Below are positions 1 through 7,680 of a stretch of 38,752 nucleotides of DNA, piece by piece. Positions within the stretch are counted from its first letter, which is position 1; every line of letters begins with the position of its first letter. The notes under the pieces are model-generated. The model saw only the letters and a program-made list of their open reading frames with translations, searched no databases and was not told the origin of the DNA. Origin of the DNA: an uncultured Oscillospiraceae bacterium (GTDB lineage Bacteria; Bacillota; Clostridia; Oscillospirales; Oscillospiraceae); contig CALXDD010000029.1 of NCBI GenBank assembly GCA_944386985.1, positions 1 through 38,752 of the forward strand, read 5' to 3'. The position numbers and the translations under genes were made by a program.

Positions 1-37
1 GGAGGATACTTTTTTGTGCATAGCTAAAGCTTTTTGG

Positions 38-66
38 AACCACCGGCACAGCCGGTGGTTTTCGCT
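38..66 (+). terminator. Rho-independent terminator of a gene left of the window
   Basis: A perfect 10-bp stem (AACCACCGGC / GCCGGTGGTT) with a 3-nt loop is followed by TTCGCTT. The T run is short. No gene is visible in the first 37 bases, so it probably ends a plus-strand transcript that starts outside the window. Confidence 0.6.
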
Positions 67-68
67 TA

Positions 69-113
69 CAAAAAGGAGCCGCTGCAGAATGGAACATTCT
101 GCAGCGGCTCCTT
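69..113 (-). terminator. Terminator of nth
   Basis: A 19-bp perfect stem at 73-91 and 95-113 has a 3-nt loop. Read on the minus strand it is followed by TTTTTG, and it lies about 40 nt past the nth stop codon. Confidence 0.8.
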
Positions 114-154
114 GGGTTATCGGCACTTTTAGAAAAGAGGCGAACCACCAAGCC

Positions 155-811
155 TTATTGATTTTCCTTTGACGTCCAGTGGTCGCAGAGGGGACGCAGG
201 GTACAGTGCTCGCAGTCCGGACGACGGGCCACACACACCGCCCGGCCATGGAGCACCATCCGGTGACAGAAGGCGTTGCTCTCCTCCGGGGGGATACACT
301 TGCGCAGCTGCATCTCTACCTTCAGCGGGTCCTTGCTGCCGTCGGTAATCCCCAGAAGCCCGGTGATCCGGATGCAGTGGGTGTCGCAGACGTAGCCCTC
401 CTTGCCGTAGATATCCCCCAAAATGAGGTTGGCGGTCTTCCGGCCCACACCGGGCAGGCGGAGGAGGTCCTCCATGTTGTCCGGCACCTTGCCGCCGTAC
501 TCTGTGAGGAGCATCTGGGCCGCACCCACGATGTCCCTGGCCTTGGCCCGCCAGAAGCCGGTGGAGTGGATGTATTCGCCCACCTCGTCCACATTCGCCC
601 CGGCAAAATCCTCCAAAGTGGGGTAGCGGGCGAAGAGGGCGGGAGTTACCATGTTTACCCGAGCATCGGTGCACTGGGCAGCCAGACGCACAGAAAACAG
701 CAGTTCATAGGCCTTTTTGCTGTCATATTCCAGGGAGCACTCCGCCCCAGGGTAGAGGACCTTCAGTTCCTCAATAATCTGCCGGATCTCTTCCTTGCTT
801 TTCAATCTCAT
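155..811 (-). CDS. nth: Endonuclease III (DNA glycosylase/AP lyase)
   Basis: The 218-residue protein matches the length of bacterial Nth. It excises oxidised pyrimidines from DNA and nicks the abasic site in base excision repair. The helix-hairpin-helix motif LPGVGRKTAN carries the catalytic Lys, the following CDTHC holds the catalytic Asp, and the C-terminus has the iron-sulfur cluster spacing C-x6-C-x2-C-x5-C (CVARRPDCEHCTLRPLC). The start is uncertain. ATG at 811 directly abuts GAGGTG, which is too close for a ribosome site. TTG at 805 (two codons inside) sits 6 nt after GAGGTG and fits better. An extended -10-like TGGTATCAT just upstream (824-832) would exclude the in-frame ATG at 826. 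The gene is divergent from the LURP-one-like gene and ends in a strong terminator. Confidence 0.95.
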   Translation of the reverse strand: MRLKSKEEIRQIIEELKVLYPGAECSLEYDSKKAYELLFSVRLAAQCTDARVNMVTPALFARYPTLEDFAGANVDEVGEYIHSTGFWRAKARDIVGAAQMLLTEYGGKVPDNMEDLLRLPGVGRKTANLILGDIYGKEGYVCDTHCIRITGLLGITDGSKDPLKVEMQLRKCIPPEESNAFCHRMVLHGRAVCVARRPDCEHCTLRPLCDHWTSKENQ

Positions 812-863
812 CACCTCGCACCCCATGATACCACACAATGGCCCAAAATTCGAGGAAAAAATA

Positions 864-892
864 TGGGCAAACAGGAAAAGATGTGGTACAAT
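864..892 (+). promoter_or_regulatory. Sigma-A-type promoter for the LURP-one-like gene/rarA
   Basis: TGGGCA (864-869), a 17-bp spacer and TACAAT (887-892), with TGG directly before the -10 giving an extended -10. It lies 32 nt upstream of the start at 924. Confidence 0.5.
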
Positions 893-923
893 ATCGGCAA
901 TCGCCCGTAAGGAGGTCACGTCG

Positions 924-1394
924 ATGCGACTGTATTTTGAGCAGCGCCTGTTTTCCTGGCTGGACAGCTACGACATTTATGATGAGCAGGGCCGCGCCGT
1001 CTTCACCGTGGAGGGGAAGCTGAGCTGGGGGCACTGCCTCCATATTCTGGATGCCGCCGGCAATCACATCGCCACGCTGCAGGAGAAGGTCTTTTCCCTC
1101 CTGCCCAGGTTTGAACTGTACATCGGGGAACAGTATGTAGGCTGCATCTCCAAGGAGTTCACGCTGTTTCGCCCCAGCTTTACCATCGACTGCAACGACT
1201 GGTCTGTGGATGGGGAGTGGCTGGAGTGGGACTATGAGATCCGAAGCGCCAGCCGGGGGCTGATCGCCACCCTCTCCAAAAAGCCCTTCCGGCTTACCGA
1301 CGCCTACGTTATGGATGTCAACAACCCTGACGACGCGCTGGGGGTGCTGATGGTGGCTCTGGCCATCGATGCGGAGAAATGTTCCCGGAACTGA
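924..1394 (+). CDS. LURP-one-related (LOR/YxjI-like) protein
   Basis: This is a 156-residue protein. The start is set by AAGGAGGTC nine bases before ATG 924; longer reading of the frame upstream has no ribosome site. The pattern of alternating short hydrophobic strands with YDEQGRAVFTVEGKL, an ILDAAG turn and a repeated basic/aromatic strand pattern matches the LURP-one-related family, a beta-barrel wrapped round a central helix related to tubby and scramblase folds. No enzymatic residues are known for bacterial members and the role is unknown. It is 29 nt upstream of rarA on the same strand and probably cotranscribed with it, but I see no functional link. The family call rests on remembered sequence style. 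Confidence 0.7.
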   Translation: MRLYFEQRLFSWLDSYDIYDEQGRAVFTVEGKLSWGHCLHILDAAGNHIATLQEKVFSLLPRFELYIGEQYVGCISKEFTLFRPSFTIDCNDWSVDGEWLEWDYEIRSASRGLIATLSKKPFRLTDAYVMDVNNPDDALGVLMVALAIDAEKCSRN

Positions 1395-1423
1395 GCGAAC
1401 GCTGAAGAAAACGAGGGATCTGT

Positions 1424-2686
1424 ATGGAACAGCCTCTTGCCGACCGGATTCGGCCCAAAACCTTAGATGAAGTGGTGGGGCAGCGGCACCTTCTGGGGTC
1501 CGACGCCCTGCTGCGCCGGTTCATTGAAAAGGGCGCCAACGCCAATATGATTTTCTATGGCCCCTCCGGAGTGGGAAAGACCACCGTGGCCAATATTATC
1601 GCCCAGCGCACCAGCCGCCCCCTCTACCGGCTCAACGCCACCACCGCCAGCACGCAGGATATTCGGGATATCATGGCCGACATCGGCACCATGGTGGCTC
1701 CCAACGGAGTGCTGTTGTATCTGGATGAGATCCAGTATTTCAACAAGCGCCAGCAGCAGAGTCTGCTGGAGTTCATGGAGAACGGGAAAATCACCCTCAT
1801 TGCCTCCACCACAGAGAATCCCTACTTCTGCGTGTTCAACGCCCTCCTCAGCCGCAGCACGGTCTTTGAGTTCAAGGCCCTCACTGCAGAGGACGTGGAG
1901 CCGGCGGTGGTGCGGGGCCTCAAGATCGTGGCGGAGGAGAGTCCTCTGCCTCTGACCTGGGAGGAGGAAGTCCCCAAGGTCATCGCCTCCGCCTGCGGCG
2001 GGGACGTACGGAAGGCTCTCAACGCTGTGGAGTTCCTCTGCGAGGCCGCCAAGGTCCAGAATGGGCAGTTGCGCATCACCGCCTCCGACGCATCGGAGGC
2101 CACCCAGCGCAGCGCCATGCGCTATGACCGGGAGGGGGACTCCCACTACGATCTTCTCTCCGCTTTGCAGAAGTCCATCCGGGGCAGCGACCCGGACGCT
2201 GCCATCCACTATTTGGCCAAACTCTTGGTGGCGGGGGACCTTCTGAGTCCCTGCCGCCGGCTTCTGGTGATCGCTGCGGAGGATATCGGTCTCGCCTATC
2301 CCCAGGCTATCGCCATCACCAAAGCCTGCGTGGACGCAGCGCTGCAGATCGGCCTTCCGGAGGCCCGGCTCCCCTTGGCGGAGGCGGCCGTGCTGCTGGC
2401 CACCTCCCCCAAGTCCAACACCGCCCACAATGCTATCATCGAGGCCATGGAAGACGTGCGGAAGGGGAAGACCGGGGACGTGCCCCGGCATCTCCAGAAC
2501 GTCCACGCCGATTCTGCCGGCAGCGCCCCAGCTCCCCGGTACAAGTACCCACACGACTACCCCAACCGCTGGGTGGAGCAGCAGTATCTCCCTGACGCAG
2601 TGAAAAACAAGCAGTATTACCACTACGGCGAGAATAAAACCGAGCAAGCCGCCAAGGCCTATTGGGAGAAGATCAAGGGGCGGTAG
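1424..2686 (+). CDS. rarA: RarA/MgsA family AAA+ ATPase (replication-associated recombination)
   Basis: The 420-residue protein has the length and order of RarA, a clamp-loader-like AAA+ ATPase that acts at stalled replication forks. The N-terminus (ADRIRPKTLDEVVGQ) is the family signature. Walker A is GPSGVGKTT (about residues 46-54), Walker B is LLYLDEIQYF, and sensor 1 is in STTENP. A C-terminal tetramerisation region ends with the conserved KYPHDYPNRWVEQQYLPD motif. ATG 1424 follows GAGG by about 8 nt. The last 14 nt overlap the 3' end of the opposite-strand S1-domain gene, so the two transcripts converge with complementary ends. Confidence 0.95.
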   Translation: MEQPLADRIRPKTLDEVVGQRHLLGSDALLRRFIEKGANANMIFYGPSGVGKTTVANIIAQRTSRPLYRLNATTASTQDIRDIMADIGTMVAPNGVLLYLDEIQYFNKRQQQSLLEFMENGKITLIASTTENPYFCVFNALLSRSTVFEFKALTAEDVEPAVVRGLKIVAEESPLPLTWEEEVPKVIASACGGDVRKALNAVEFLCEAAKVQNGQLRITASDASEATQRSAMRYDREGDSHYDLLSALQKSIRGSDPDAAIHYLAKLLVAGDLLSPCRRLLVIAAEDIGLAYPQAIAITKACVDAALQIGLPEARLPLAEAAVLLATSPKSNTAHNAIIEAMEDVRKGKTGDVPRHLQNVHADSAGSAPAPRYKYPHDYPNRWVEQQYLPDAVKNKQYYHYGENKTEQAAKAYWEKIKGR

Positions 2687-3575
2687 GCGGATCGTAGGAC
2701 CAGTCGTCCGGCACCTGGCCGGTAAGGAAGTAGCGGATGGGCGGCGGCGGAGCGTTTCCCTCCAGCCGCTGTAGGATCTGCAGCTTGATCTTCTTTTGCT
2801 GGGGCAGGATGCTCTTGATGTACACGGTGACGCTGTCGTTCTCCTCAATTCCGGCCCGGGGTTCCGCCAGCCCCACCAGATTAGGGGCCAGCTCCACAAA
2901 GATGCCGTATTCCCGAATGCTACGGGCGATGCCGGTGACGGTTTCACCGGGGGCAAAGCTGGCGGCGTTCTCCAGCCAAGTGCCCATGAGCTCCAGGTGG
3001 GTCAGGGTCAGCCGGCTGGTGTCCCGGTCGAAGGACCGGACCGCCGCCAGGATTTTTTGTCCCACTGAGAGACGGCAGGAGGGGTGCCGGACCCGAACGG
3101 CGGAGAGAAAGGCGGTTGGCAGCAGGGCTACCACGCCGCAGCCCACATCCACGAAGGCGCCGAAGGGGGCCAGATGGGTCACCCGGCCCCGGAGTACCGT
3201 CCCAGGCGGACATTCCTCCTTGAGAAAGTGGAGGACCTTCTCCTGGGCAAGGCTCCGGGAGACCTGGAGCGTGGGCTTTCCGCCGCCATCGGCGGTGAGG
3301 CCGGTGATGACAAACTGGATGGGCCGTCCTACCCGGGAGAGGACGGAAATCTCCCGCTGGGCGCCGCTGACGGCGGGGTTGACCGCCTGATGGCGGGGGA
3401 GAAGCCCGTCAAAGCCTCGGTAAGAGACGTGGAGGTCATGGGACCGGTCGCACCGGACCGCCATTCCCTCCACAATGGCCTGTTCCTCCATCAGCCGACG
3501 AATCTCCTCCAGAGAAGCGGGAGTGTCCAGAGAGGGAGCAGAGCCCTCCGGCCAAAATATTTGTTGATTCATCAT
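2673..3575 (-). CDS. S1 RNA-binding domain protein (ribosomal protein S1-like)
   Basis: The 300-residue protein resembles the short S1-like proteins of Clostridia. Two S1 domains are readable: GTVLRGRVTHLAPFGAFVDV, and a second beginning GETVTGIARSIREYGIFVEL. Both are preceded by a degenerate S1-like segment (about residues 30-115). It probably binds single-stranded RNA. It is much shorter than the six-domain Gram-negative S1, so a full S1 role at the ribosome should not be assumed. Two adjacent ATGs (3575 and 3572) follow GGATGGTGG; I chose the first. The gene is divergent from DUF951 and its 3' end overlaps rarA by 14 nt. Confidence 0.85.
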   Translation of the reverse strand: MMNQQIFWPEGSAPSLDTPASLEEIRRLMEEQAIVEGMAVRCDRSHDLHVSYRGFDGLLPRHQAVNPAVSGAQREISVLSRVGRPIQFVITGLTADGGGKPTLQVSRSLAQEKVLHFLKEECPPGTVLRGRVTHLAPFGAFVDVGCGVVALLPTAFLSAVRVRHPSCRLSVGQKILAAVRSFDRDTSRLTLTHLELMGTWLENAASFAPGETVTGIARSIREYGIFVELAPNLVGLAEPRAGIEENDSVTVYIKSILPQQKKIKLQILQRLEGNAPPPPIRYFLTGQVPDDWSYDPPTAP

Positions 3576-3611
3576 GGATCCACCATCCTGTTTTTTGATT
3601 TGGCTTGCTAT

Positions 3612-3620
3612 TGGTATGAT
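3612..3620 (+). promoter_or_regulatory. Extended -10 promoter element for the DUF951 gene
   Basis: TGGTATGAT is a good extended -10 located 38 nt before the DUF951 start. A TTGATT at 3595-3600 is too close (14-bp spacer) to be a normal -35, so the promoter would rely on the extended -10. Confidence 0.45.
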
Positions 3621-3658
3621 ATGCGGAGAAGCGGGGTGGCGGCACAAGGAGGTATCCC

Positions 3659-3850
3659 ATGGATTTGAAATTACATCAGCGGGTGGAGCTGAAAAAGCAG
3701 CACCCCTGCGGCAGCAAAATCTGGACCATCCACCGGGTGGGCATGGACATCAAGCTGCGCTGTGAAGGCTGCGGCCATGAGCTGATGCTGCCTCGCAGCA
3801 AGGCCGAAAAGGCCATCAAACGAATTTTGCCAGAGGAGGAACAGGTGTGA
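3659..3850 (+). CDS. DUF951 family protein (YyzM-like)
   Basis: The 63-residue basic protein matches the DUF951 pattern: LKKQHPCGSKIWTIHRVGMD, then LRCEGCGHELMLPRS and a Lys-rich C-terminus. Three cysteines (HPCG, CEGCG) suggest a small zinc or nucleic-acid-binding fold, but no function is established. AAGGAGG lies 6 nt before ATG. It overlaps the next tiny gene by GTGA, so the two are translationally coupled. Confidence 0.9.
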   Translation: MDLKLHQRVELKKQHPCGSKIWTIHRVGMDIKLRCEGCGHELMLPRSKAEKAIKRILPEEEQV

Positions 3851-3939
3851 ACAAGAAACTGACCCGGATCTTTGCGTGTGTCATCATCGGCTTGCTGGTG
3901 CTCTCCATGCTGCTGAGCTTGGTGCTACCCTTTGTTTGA
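3847..3939 (+). CDS. 30-residue single-pass membrane peptide
   Basis: GTG 3847 overlaps the DUF951 stop (GTGA) and lies 6-7 nt after GAGGAGG, an excellent ribosome site. The product is MNKKLTRIF followed by one hydrophobic helix of about 20 residues ending PFV. The basic N-terminus predicts a cytoplasmic N-terminus. I do not know a function. It could be a real microprotein working with DUF951. Coupling and ribosome-site quality argue against chance. Confidence 0.6.
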   Translation: MNKKLTRIFACVIIGLLVLSMLLSLVLPFV

Positions 3940-4008
3940 TAGATCAATGAGACTGCAGCATATGAAAAGGAAATAAACTTGACAGAACATTTCCCATTAG
4001 AAGGGGAG

Positions 4009-4036
4009 AGAGGAGGCAAAGGCCTCCTCTTTTTTT
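4009..4036 (+). terminator. Terminator of the DUF951 operon
   Basis: A 9-bp perfect stem (AGAGGAGGC / GCCTCCTCT) with loop AAAG is followed by seven T residues. It separates the DUF951 pair from spoIIGA. Confidence 0.85.
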
Positions 4037-4108
4037 GCCTCAGGCGGATTGCGACGCTTTTGCTCCGGGGTTTTGTCCTATACTAAGCGGCAGAGAGGAG
4101 GTTTTGTC

Positions 4109-4912
4109 ATGACAGTTCTCTATCCGGATGTGGCCTTTGTGCTCAACGCCCTGCTGGACGGGCTGGTACTCCGATGTACTATGGGGCTGATGGGCTATCC
4201 CTACCGGTGGCTGCGGATCGGAGCGGCGGCGGTGCTGGGTGGACTGTATGGTGCTCTGGCCATTCTGCCCGATCTTCAGTTTCTGGCGGCAGCACCCTGG
4301 AAATTGCTGGTAGCCTGCGCCATGGTGGGACTGGTCTACGGAAAGGGACCTCTGTATCTCCGTTGCTGCCTGCTGTTTCTGCTGGCCTCCGGCACTCTCT
4401 CTGGCATCGTCACCGCCATGACCTATGTCTTCCGGACAGCGGATCATCCTCTGCTGATTTTCCTGACCTCCGGCCTCTTCTGTGCCTTCTCCCTGATGGT
4501 GGTATTCCGTTCCTCCACCAGGGCCGCGATGGCGGGGCAGGTGGTGAAGGCGGCAGTGACCCAGGGCAGCCAGACCATTCATATCCTCCTTCTGCGGGAC
4601 ACGGGCAATACCCTCACCGATCCGGAGACAGGACGAGTGGTCTGCGTGGTGGAGGAAAAGGCCCTGGAGCCCCTGCTCCTGGGAAATGGAATTCTGTATA
4701 GGAAAATCCCTTTTCAGTCGTTGGGACAGGATAGGGGAGAACTCCTCTGCTTTACTTGTGACCACCTGATAGTGGAAGGAACAGACCTGGGTCCCTATCC
4801 CATCGGTGTGGCAGGTCATCCGCTGACAGACGGAGGCGGCTATGTGGGATTGTGGGGCGGAGAGAAAGGAGGAAGTACAGTTGGCAATGGGCTGGCTGCA
4901 AAAGGTACATAA
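4109..4912 (+). CDS. spoIIGA: Sporulation sigma-E processing protease SpoIIGA
   Basis: The 267-residue protein has an N-terminal half of about five membrane helices and a soluble C-terminal aspartic protease half with the motif RDTGN (catalytic Asp about residue 164). This is the organisation of SpoIIGA, which cleaves the pro-sequence from sigma-E at the septum after a signal from the forespore. It is somewhat shorter than the B. subtilis protein (309). ATG 4109 follows GAGAGGAGG by 7 nt. It overlaps sigE by about 30 nt, the same gene pair as in Bacillus. It follows a strong terminator, so it needs its own promoter. A TATACT at 4079-4084 is a possible -10, but I found no convincing -35 or Spo0A box. 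Confidence 0.93.
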   Translation: MTVLYPDVAFVLNALLDGLVLRCTMGLMGYPYRWLRIGAAAVLGGLYGALAILPDLQFLAAAPWKLLVACAMVGLVYGKGPLYLRCCLLFLLASGTLSGIVTAMTYVFRTADHPLLIFLTSGLFCAFSLMVVFRSSTRAAMAGQVVKAAVTQGSQTIHILLLRDTGNTLTDPETGRVVCVVEEKALEPLLLGNGILYRKIPFQSLGQDRGELLCFTCDHLIVEGTDLGPYPIGVAGHPLTDGGGYVGLWGGEKGGSTVGNGLAAKGT

Positions 4913-5606
4913 CATTCTGCGGGGATGGCTGGAGCGGCTGGGGCTTTTGCTGCCGGGCCATGTCCACTACATCGGCGGCAGCGACTCCCTTCCGCCGCCT
5001 CTTCCCAGAGGGGAGGAGGCAAAACTGCTGGAGCGCCTGGACCAGGGGGACTTGGAGGCACGTCAGATCCTCATCGAGCGGAACCTCCGGCTGGTGGTGT
5101 ACATCGCCCGCCGGTTTGAGAACACCGGCATCCACATCGAAGATCTGATCTCCATTGGTACCATTGGCCTGATCAAGGCGGTGAACACCTATAAGACAGA
5201 CAAGAACATCAAGCTGGCAACCTATGCTTCCCGGTGCATTGAAAATGAGATTCTCATGTATCTCCGGAAAAACGCGGCCCAGAGAGGGGAGGTGAGTTTG
5301 GACGAACCGCTGAACACCGACTGGGACGGCAACGAGCTGCTGCTCAGCGATGTGCTGGGCACCGACGGCGATACCGTCATGCGGCCCATTGAGGAGGATG
5401 TGGACCGGACCCTTCTCAGCCAGGCCATCGACCGCTTAGATCAGCGGGAGCGGGAGATCATCGTCCGCAGATTCGGCCTTTACGGCACCCGGGAGCAGAC
5501 GCAGAAGGAGGTGGCAGATCGCCTGGGGATTTCCCAGTCCTATATTTCCCGTCTGGAAAAACGGATCATTCTCCGCCTGAAGCGAGAAATCCTGCGTATG
5601 AGCTGA
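4881..5606 (+). CDS. sigE: RNA polymerase sporulation sigma factor SigE (pro-form)
   Basis: The protein is the early mother-cell sigma factor. Region 2 is very conserved ([36 protein letters not shown]), followed by [15 protein letters not shown] and a region 4 helix-turn-helix ending [13 protein letters not shown]. The N-terminus carries an amphipathic pro-sequence ending HVH before [11 protein letters not shown], aligning with the B. subtilis cleavage region before YIGG. Start: TTG 4881 is 8 nt after AAAGGAGG, ideal spacing, giving 241 residues. ATG 4887 is 14 nt away but gives a pro-sequence of exactly 27 residues, as in B. subtilis. Either is possible. In Bacillus sigG follows; here a terminator and an unrelated GntR operon follow. 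Confidence 0.96.
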   Translation: MAMGWLQKVHNILRGWLERLGLLLPGHVHYIGGSDSLPPPLPRGEEAKLLERLDQGDLEARQILIERNLRLVVYIARRFENTGIHIEDLISIGTIGLIKAVNTYKTDKNIKLATYASRCIENEILMYLRKNAAQRGEVSLDEPLNTDWDGNELLLSDVLGTDGDTVMRPIEEDVDRTLLSQAIDRLDQREREIIVRRFGLYGTREQTQKEVADRLGISQSYISRLEKRIILRLKREILRMS

Positions 5607-5621
5607 GAGCTCCTTTCCCTA

Positions 5622-5661
5622 AACAGTCCGCGCCCCGATCCCTTGGGGTGCGGACTGTTTT
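5622..5661 (+). terminator. Terminator of spoIIGA-sigE
   Basis: A long stem (AACAGTCCGC plus CCCC pairing with GGGG plus GCGGACTGTT, one internal mismatch) is followed by TTTTC, just after the sigE stop. Confidence 0.85.
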
Positions 5662-5693
5662 CATATATAGGGAACAGAATACTGAAATTTACC

Positions 5694-5722
5694 TTGACAA
5701 ACCGGTACATCAGGTATATAGT
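5694..5722 (+). promoter_or_regulatory. Promoter of the GntR-ABC operon
   Basis: TTGACA (5694-5699), a 17-bp spacer and TATAGT (5717-5722) form a near-consensus sigma-A promoter 40 nt before the GntR start. Confidence 0.8.
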
Positions 5723-5742
5723 TCATTACACAAGTAATGAAC
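5721..5742. promoter_or_regulatory. Perfect palindromic operator, probably for the GntR regulator
   Basis: GTTCATTAC-ACAA-GTAATGAAC is a perfect inverted repeat with 9-bp arms. It begins in the last bases of the -10 and covers the transcription start. This position fits autorepression by the GntR protein encoded next. Confidence 0.75.
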
Positions 5743-5761
5743 CAATGAAGGGAGGAGCATC

Positions 5762-6121
5762 GTGAAGGAACAGCTGACAGAGAGCAAATCCATCTATCTG
5801 CAGATCAGTGACATGATCGAAACGGATATTCTTCGGGGAATCCTCCTGGAGGAGGAGCAGGTCCCCAGCACCAACGAACTGGCCCGGCAGTATACCATCA
5901 ACCCCGCTACCGCCGCCAAGGGCATCAACCTCCTGGTGGAGGAGGGGATTCTTTACAAGAAGCGGGGCATTGGTATGTTTGTGGCGGCTGGGGCCAGGGA
6001 GGCCATCAACCAAAAACGGCGGAAGGCATTTGGGGAGACTCACCTGGCGCCCCTCCTGCGGGAGGCGGAGAGCCTTGGCGTCACCAGAGAGGAACTGATC
6101 GCTATGATTCAGGACAAATAA
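5762..6121 (+). CDS. GntR-family (YtrA subfamily) transcriptional regulator
   Basis: The 119-residue protein has an N-terminal winged helix (IYLQISDMIETDILRG, VPSTNELARQY, NPATAAKGINLLVEEGIL) and only a short helical C-terminus. That is the layout of the YtrA subgroup, which usually represses a following ABC transporter operon and responds to cell-envelope stress or antibiotics. The start is GTG 5762, 6 nt after GGGAGG. It is the first gene of a four-gene run with an ABC ATPase 14 nt downstream. A perfect palindrome over its promoter is the expected binding site. The inducer is unknown. Confidence 0.9.
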   Translation: MKEQLTESKSIYLQISDMIETDILRGILLEEEQVPSTNELARQYTINPATAAKGINLLVEEGILYKKRGIGMFVAAGAREAINQKRRKAFGETHLAPLLREAESLGVTREELIAMIQDK

Positions 6122-6135
6122 AGGAGAAGCAGAGT

Positions 6136-7011
6136 ATGAAATTACAATGTACCGATCTTGTGAAGACGTATGGATATCTCAACGCAGTGGACCATGTAGA
6201 TTTGACGCTGGAGCAGGGGAAGATCTATGGACTTATCGGCCGCAACGGGGCGGGGAAGACCACGCTGCTGTCTCTTCTCACCGCCCAGAATCCCGCCACC
6301 TCCGGGGAGGTGGAGCTGGATGGTCAGCGGGTGTGGGAGAACCGGTCTGCCCTGGACCACCTCTGCTTCAGCCGGGAGCTGAACATTTCTCCTGAGACGG
6401 GGCTGGGGAACATTAAGGTAAAGGAATATCTCCGCATCGCCTCCGTCTACTATCCCCACTGGGACGCTGGAATGGCCCAGCGGCTGGTGGCACTGTTCCG
6501 CCTACCGGTGAAAAAGAAGCTTCAGAAGCTGAGCAAGGGCATGCTGTCCATGGTGACGATTGTGGTGGCGCTGGCCAGCAAGGCAGAGTTTACCTTCTTA
6601 GACGAGCCGGTGGCGGGACTGGATGTGGTGGCCCGGGACCAGTTTTACAAACTCCTGCTGGAGGAGTACAGCGCTACCGGCCGCACCTTTGTCATCTCTA
6701 CCCACATCATTGAGGAGGCTGCCGACGTTTTGGAGGAGGTCATCATCCTGCGGGAGGGAAAGCTCCTTATGGTGGAAAACGTCCAGGATCTTTTAGACAG
6801 CGCTCGGTACGTCAGCGGCAGGGCAGAGGAGGTGGACGCTGCTGTTACAGGGCTGGAGATCCACCACGCCGAGTCCATGGGCCGCAGCAAAGGCGTCGCA
6901 GTACTGCTGCGGCAGGGCCAGGCAATTGACGAGAGCCGGGATGTCACCGTCCAGCCCATGAGCCTTCAGAAGGTCTTTGTGGCGCTGTGCGGAGAGGAGG
7001 AGAAGGCATGA
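6136..7011 (+). CDS. ABC transporter ATP-binding protein
   Basis: The 291-residue ATPase has Walker A GRNGAGKTT (residues 35-43), a variant signature LSKGM in place of LSGGQ, Walker B FTFLDEPVAGLD and a switch His in STHIIEE. LSKGM and an extra C-terminal domain of about 70 residues are typical of the ATPases paired with YtrA-type regulators. It would drive the two membrane proteins that follow, probably exporting or removing a lipid or peptide-like compound. AAGGAG precedes ATG, and its stop overlaps the next start by ATGA. Confidence 0.93.
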   Translation: MKLQCTDLVKTYGYLNAVDHVDLTLEQGKIYGLIGRNGAGKTTLLSLLTAQNPATSGEVELDGQRVWENRSALDHLCFSRELNISPETGLGNIKVKEYLRIASVYYPHWDAGMAQRLVALFRLPVKKKLQKLSKGMLSMVTIVVALASKAEFTFLDEPVAGLDVVARDQFYKLLLEEYSATGRTFVISTHIIEEAADVLEEVIILREGKLLMVENVQDLLDSARYVSGRAEEVDAAVTGLEIHHAESMGRSKGVAVLLRQGQAIDESRDVTVQPMSLQKVFVALCGEEEKA

Positions 7012-7667
7012 GAGAAAGAAGCTTTCGATTCTGGCGGCGGTACGCTCTGGAGCTGCTGGGCGTCGGGCTGGGGGCGGCGCTCTTTTTCCTGATAATTTCC
7101 GCTTTGGGAGCACAGCCGGAGGCGCTGACGGGAGTTTTCATGAGCGTCCCCTACTACATAATGATGGGCTGCTCCTTCGCATTGGTCCTGTGTTGCTTTT
7201 CGATCCATATCTCCTATATCCCCCTGGTGCTGGCCATGGGGAGCACCCGACGGGAGGCTTTCTGGGGCTTTCTCCTCTGCCGGACGGCGGTGGTGGTCGT
7301 GGCGGTGGCGCTGTCTCTTCTGGTATGGGCTTTCCTGCCGGGGGACGTGGCCCGGGACGGCAGGAAACTGCTGCCTCTGCTGTGTCTGATCTTGCTTTTG
7401 GCCGCTAATCTTGGCAGCTTGATGGGCCTTATTTACCAGAAGTGGAGGGGCATTGGAGTTGCATTGCTGGCCCTGGTATGCGGCGCTGTGGGCGGCGGCT
7501 GCGCCATGCTGGTCATGTCAGATTCCTATAGCGTACCCCTGTTTCCCAGTCGGATAGGCCCTTTGGGCTGGTGGACAGCTATGGGGACGGTGCTTTGGCT
7601 GCTGATGGCTGCAGCGGACCTGCTGCTCACCAGAAGATCCCTGCGCCGCAGTGAAGTGAAGCTCTAA
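7008..7667 (+). CDS. ABC transporter membrane protein, first subunit
   Basis: The 219-residue protein has about six hydrophobic helices and no recognisable catalytic motif. The start overlaps the ATPase stop (ATGA) and follows GAGGAGG, so the two are translationally coupled. It keeps the MGSTRREAF loop between helices that recurs in ABC-2-type permeases of YtrA operons, and the next gene has the similar SMGQTRRSYL. I infer that it is one half of the membrane channel. The substrate is unknown. Confidence 0.75.
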   Translation: MRERSFRFWRRYALELLGVGLGAALFFLIISALGAQPEALTGVFMSVPYYIMMGCSFALVLCCFSIHISYIPLVLAMGSTRREAFWGFLLCRTAVVVVAVALSLLVWAFLPGDVARDGRKLLPLLCLILLLAANLGSLMGLIYQKWRGIGVALLALVCGAVGGGCAMLVMSDSYSVPLFPSRIGPLGWWTAMGTVLWLLMAAADLLLTRRSLRRSEVKL

Positions 7668-7680
7668 GGGAGGGAATTGT

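Noticed and set aside
1463-2956. A 497-residue minus-strand frame opposite rarA
   Set aside because: It is complementary to rarA, which has complete AAA+ motifs. The frame has no recognisable domain or ribosome site.
4040-4108. Spo0A box and long-spaced sigma-A promoter before spoIIGA
   Set aside because: The best match to TGNCGAA has only 5 of 7 bases and the -35 is not clear, so only the TATACT is mentioned under the gene.
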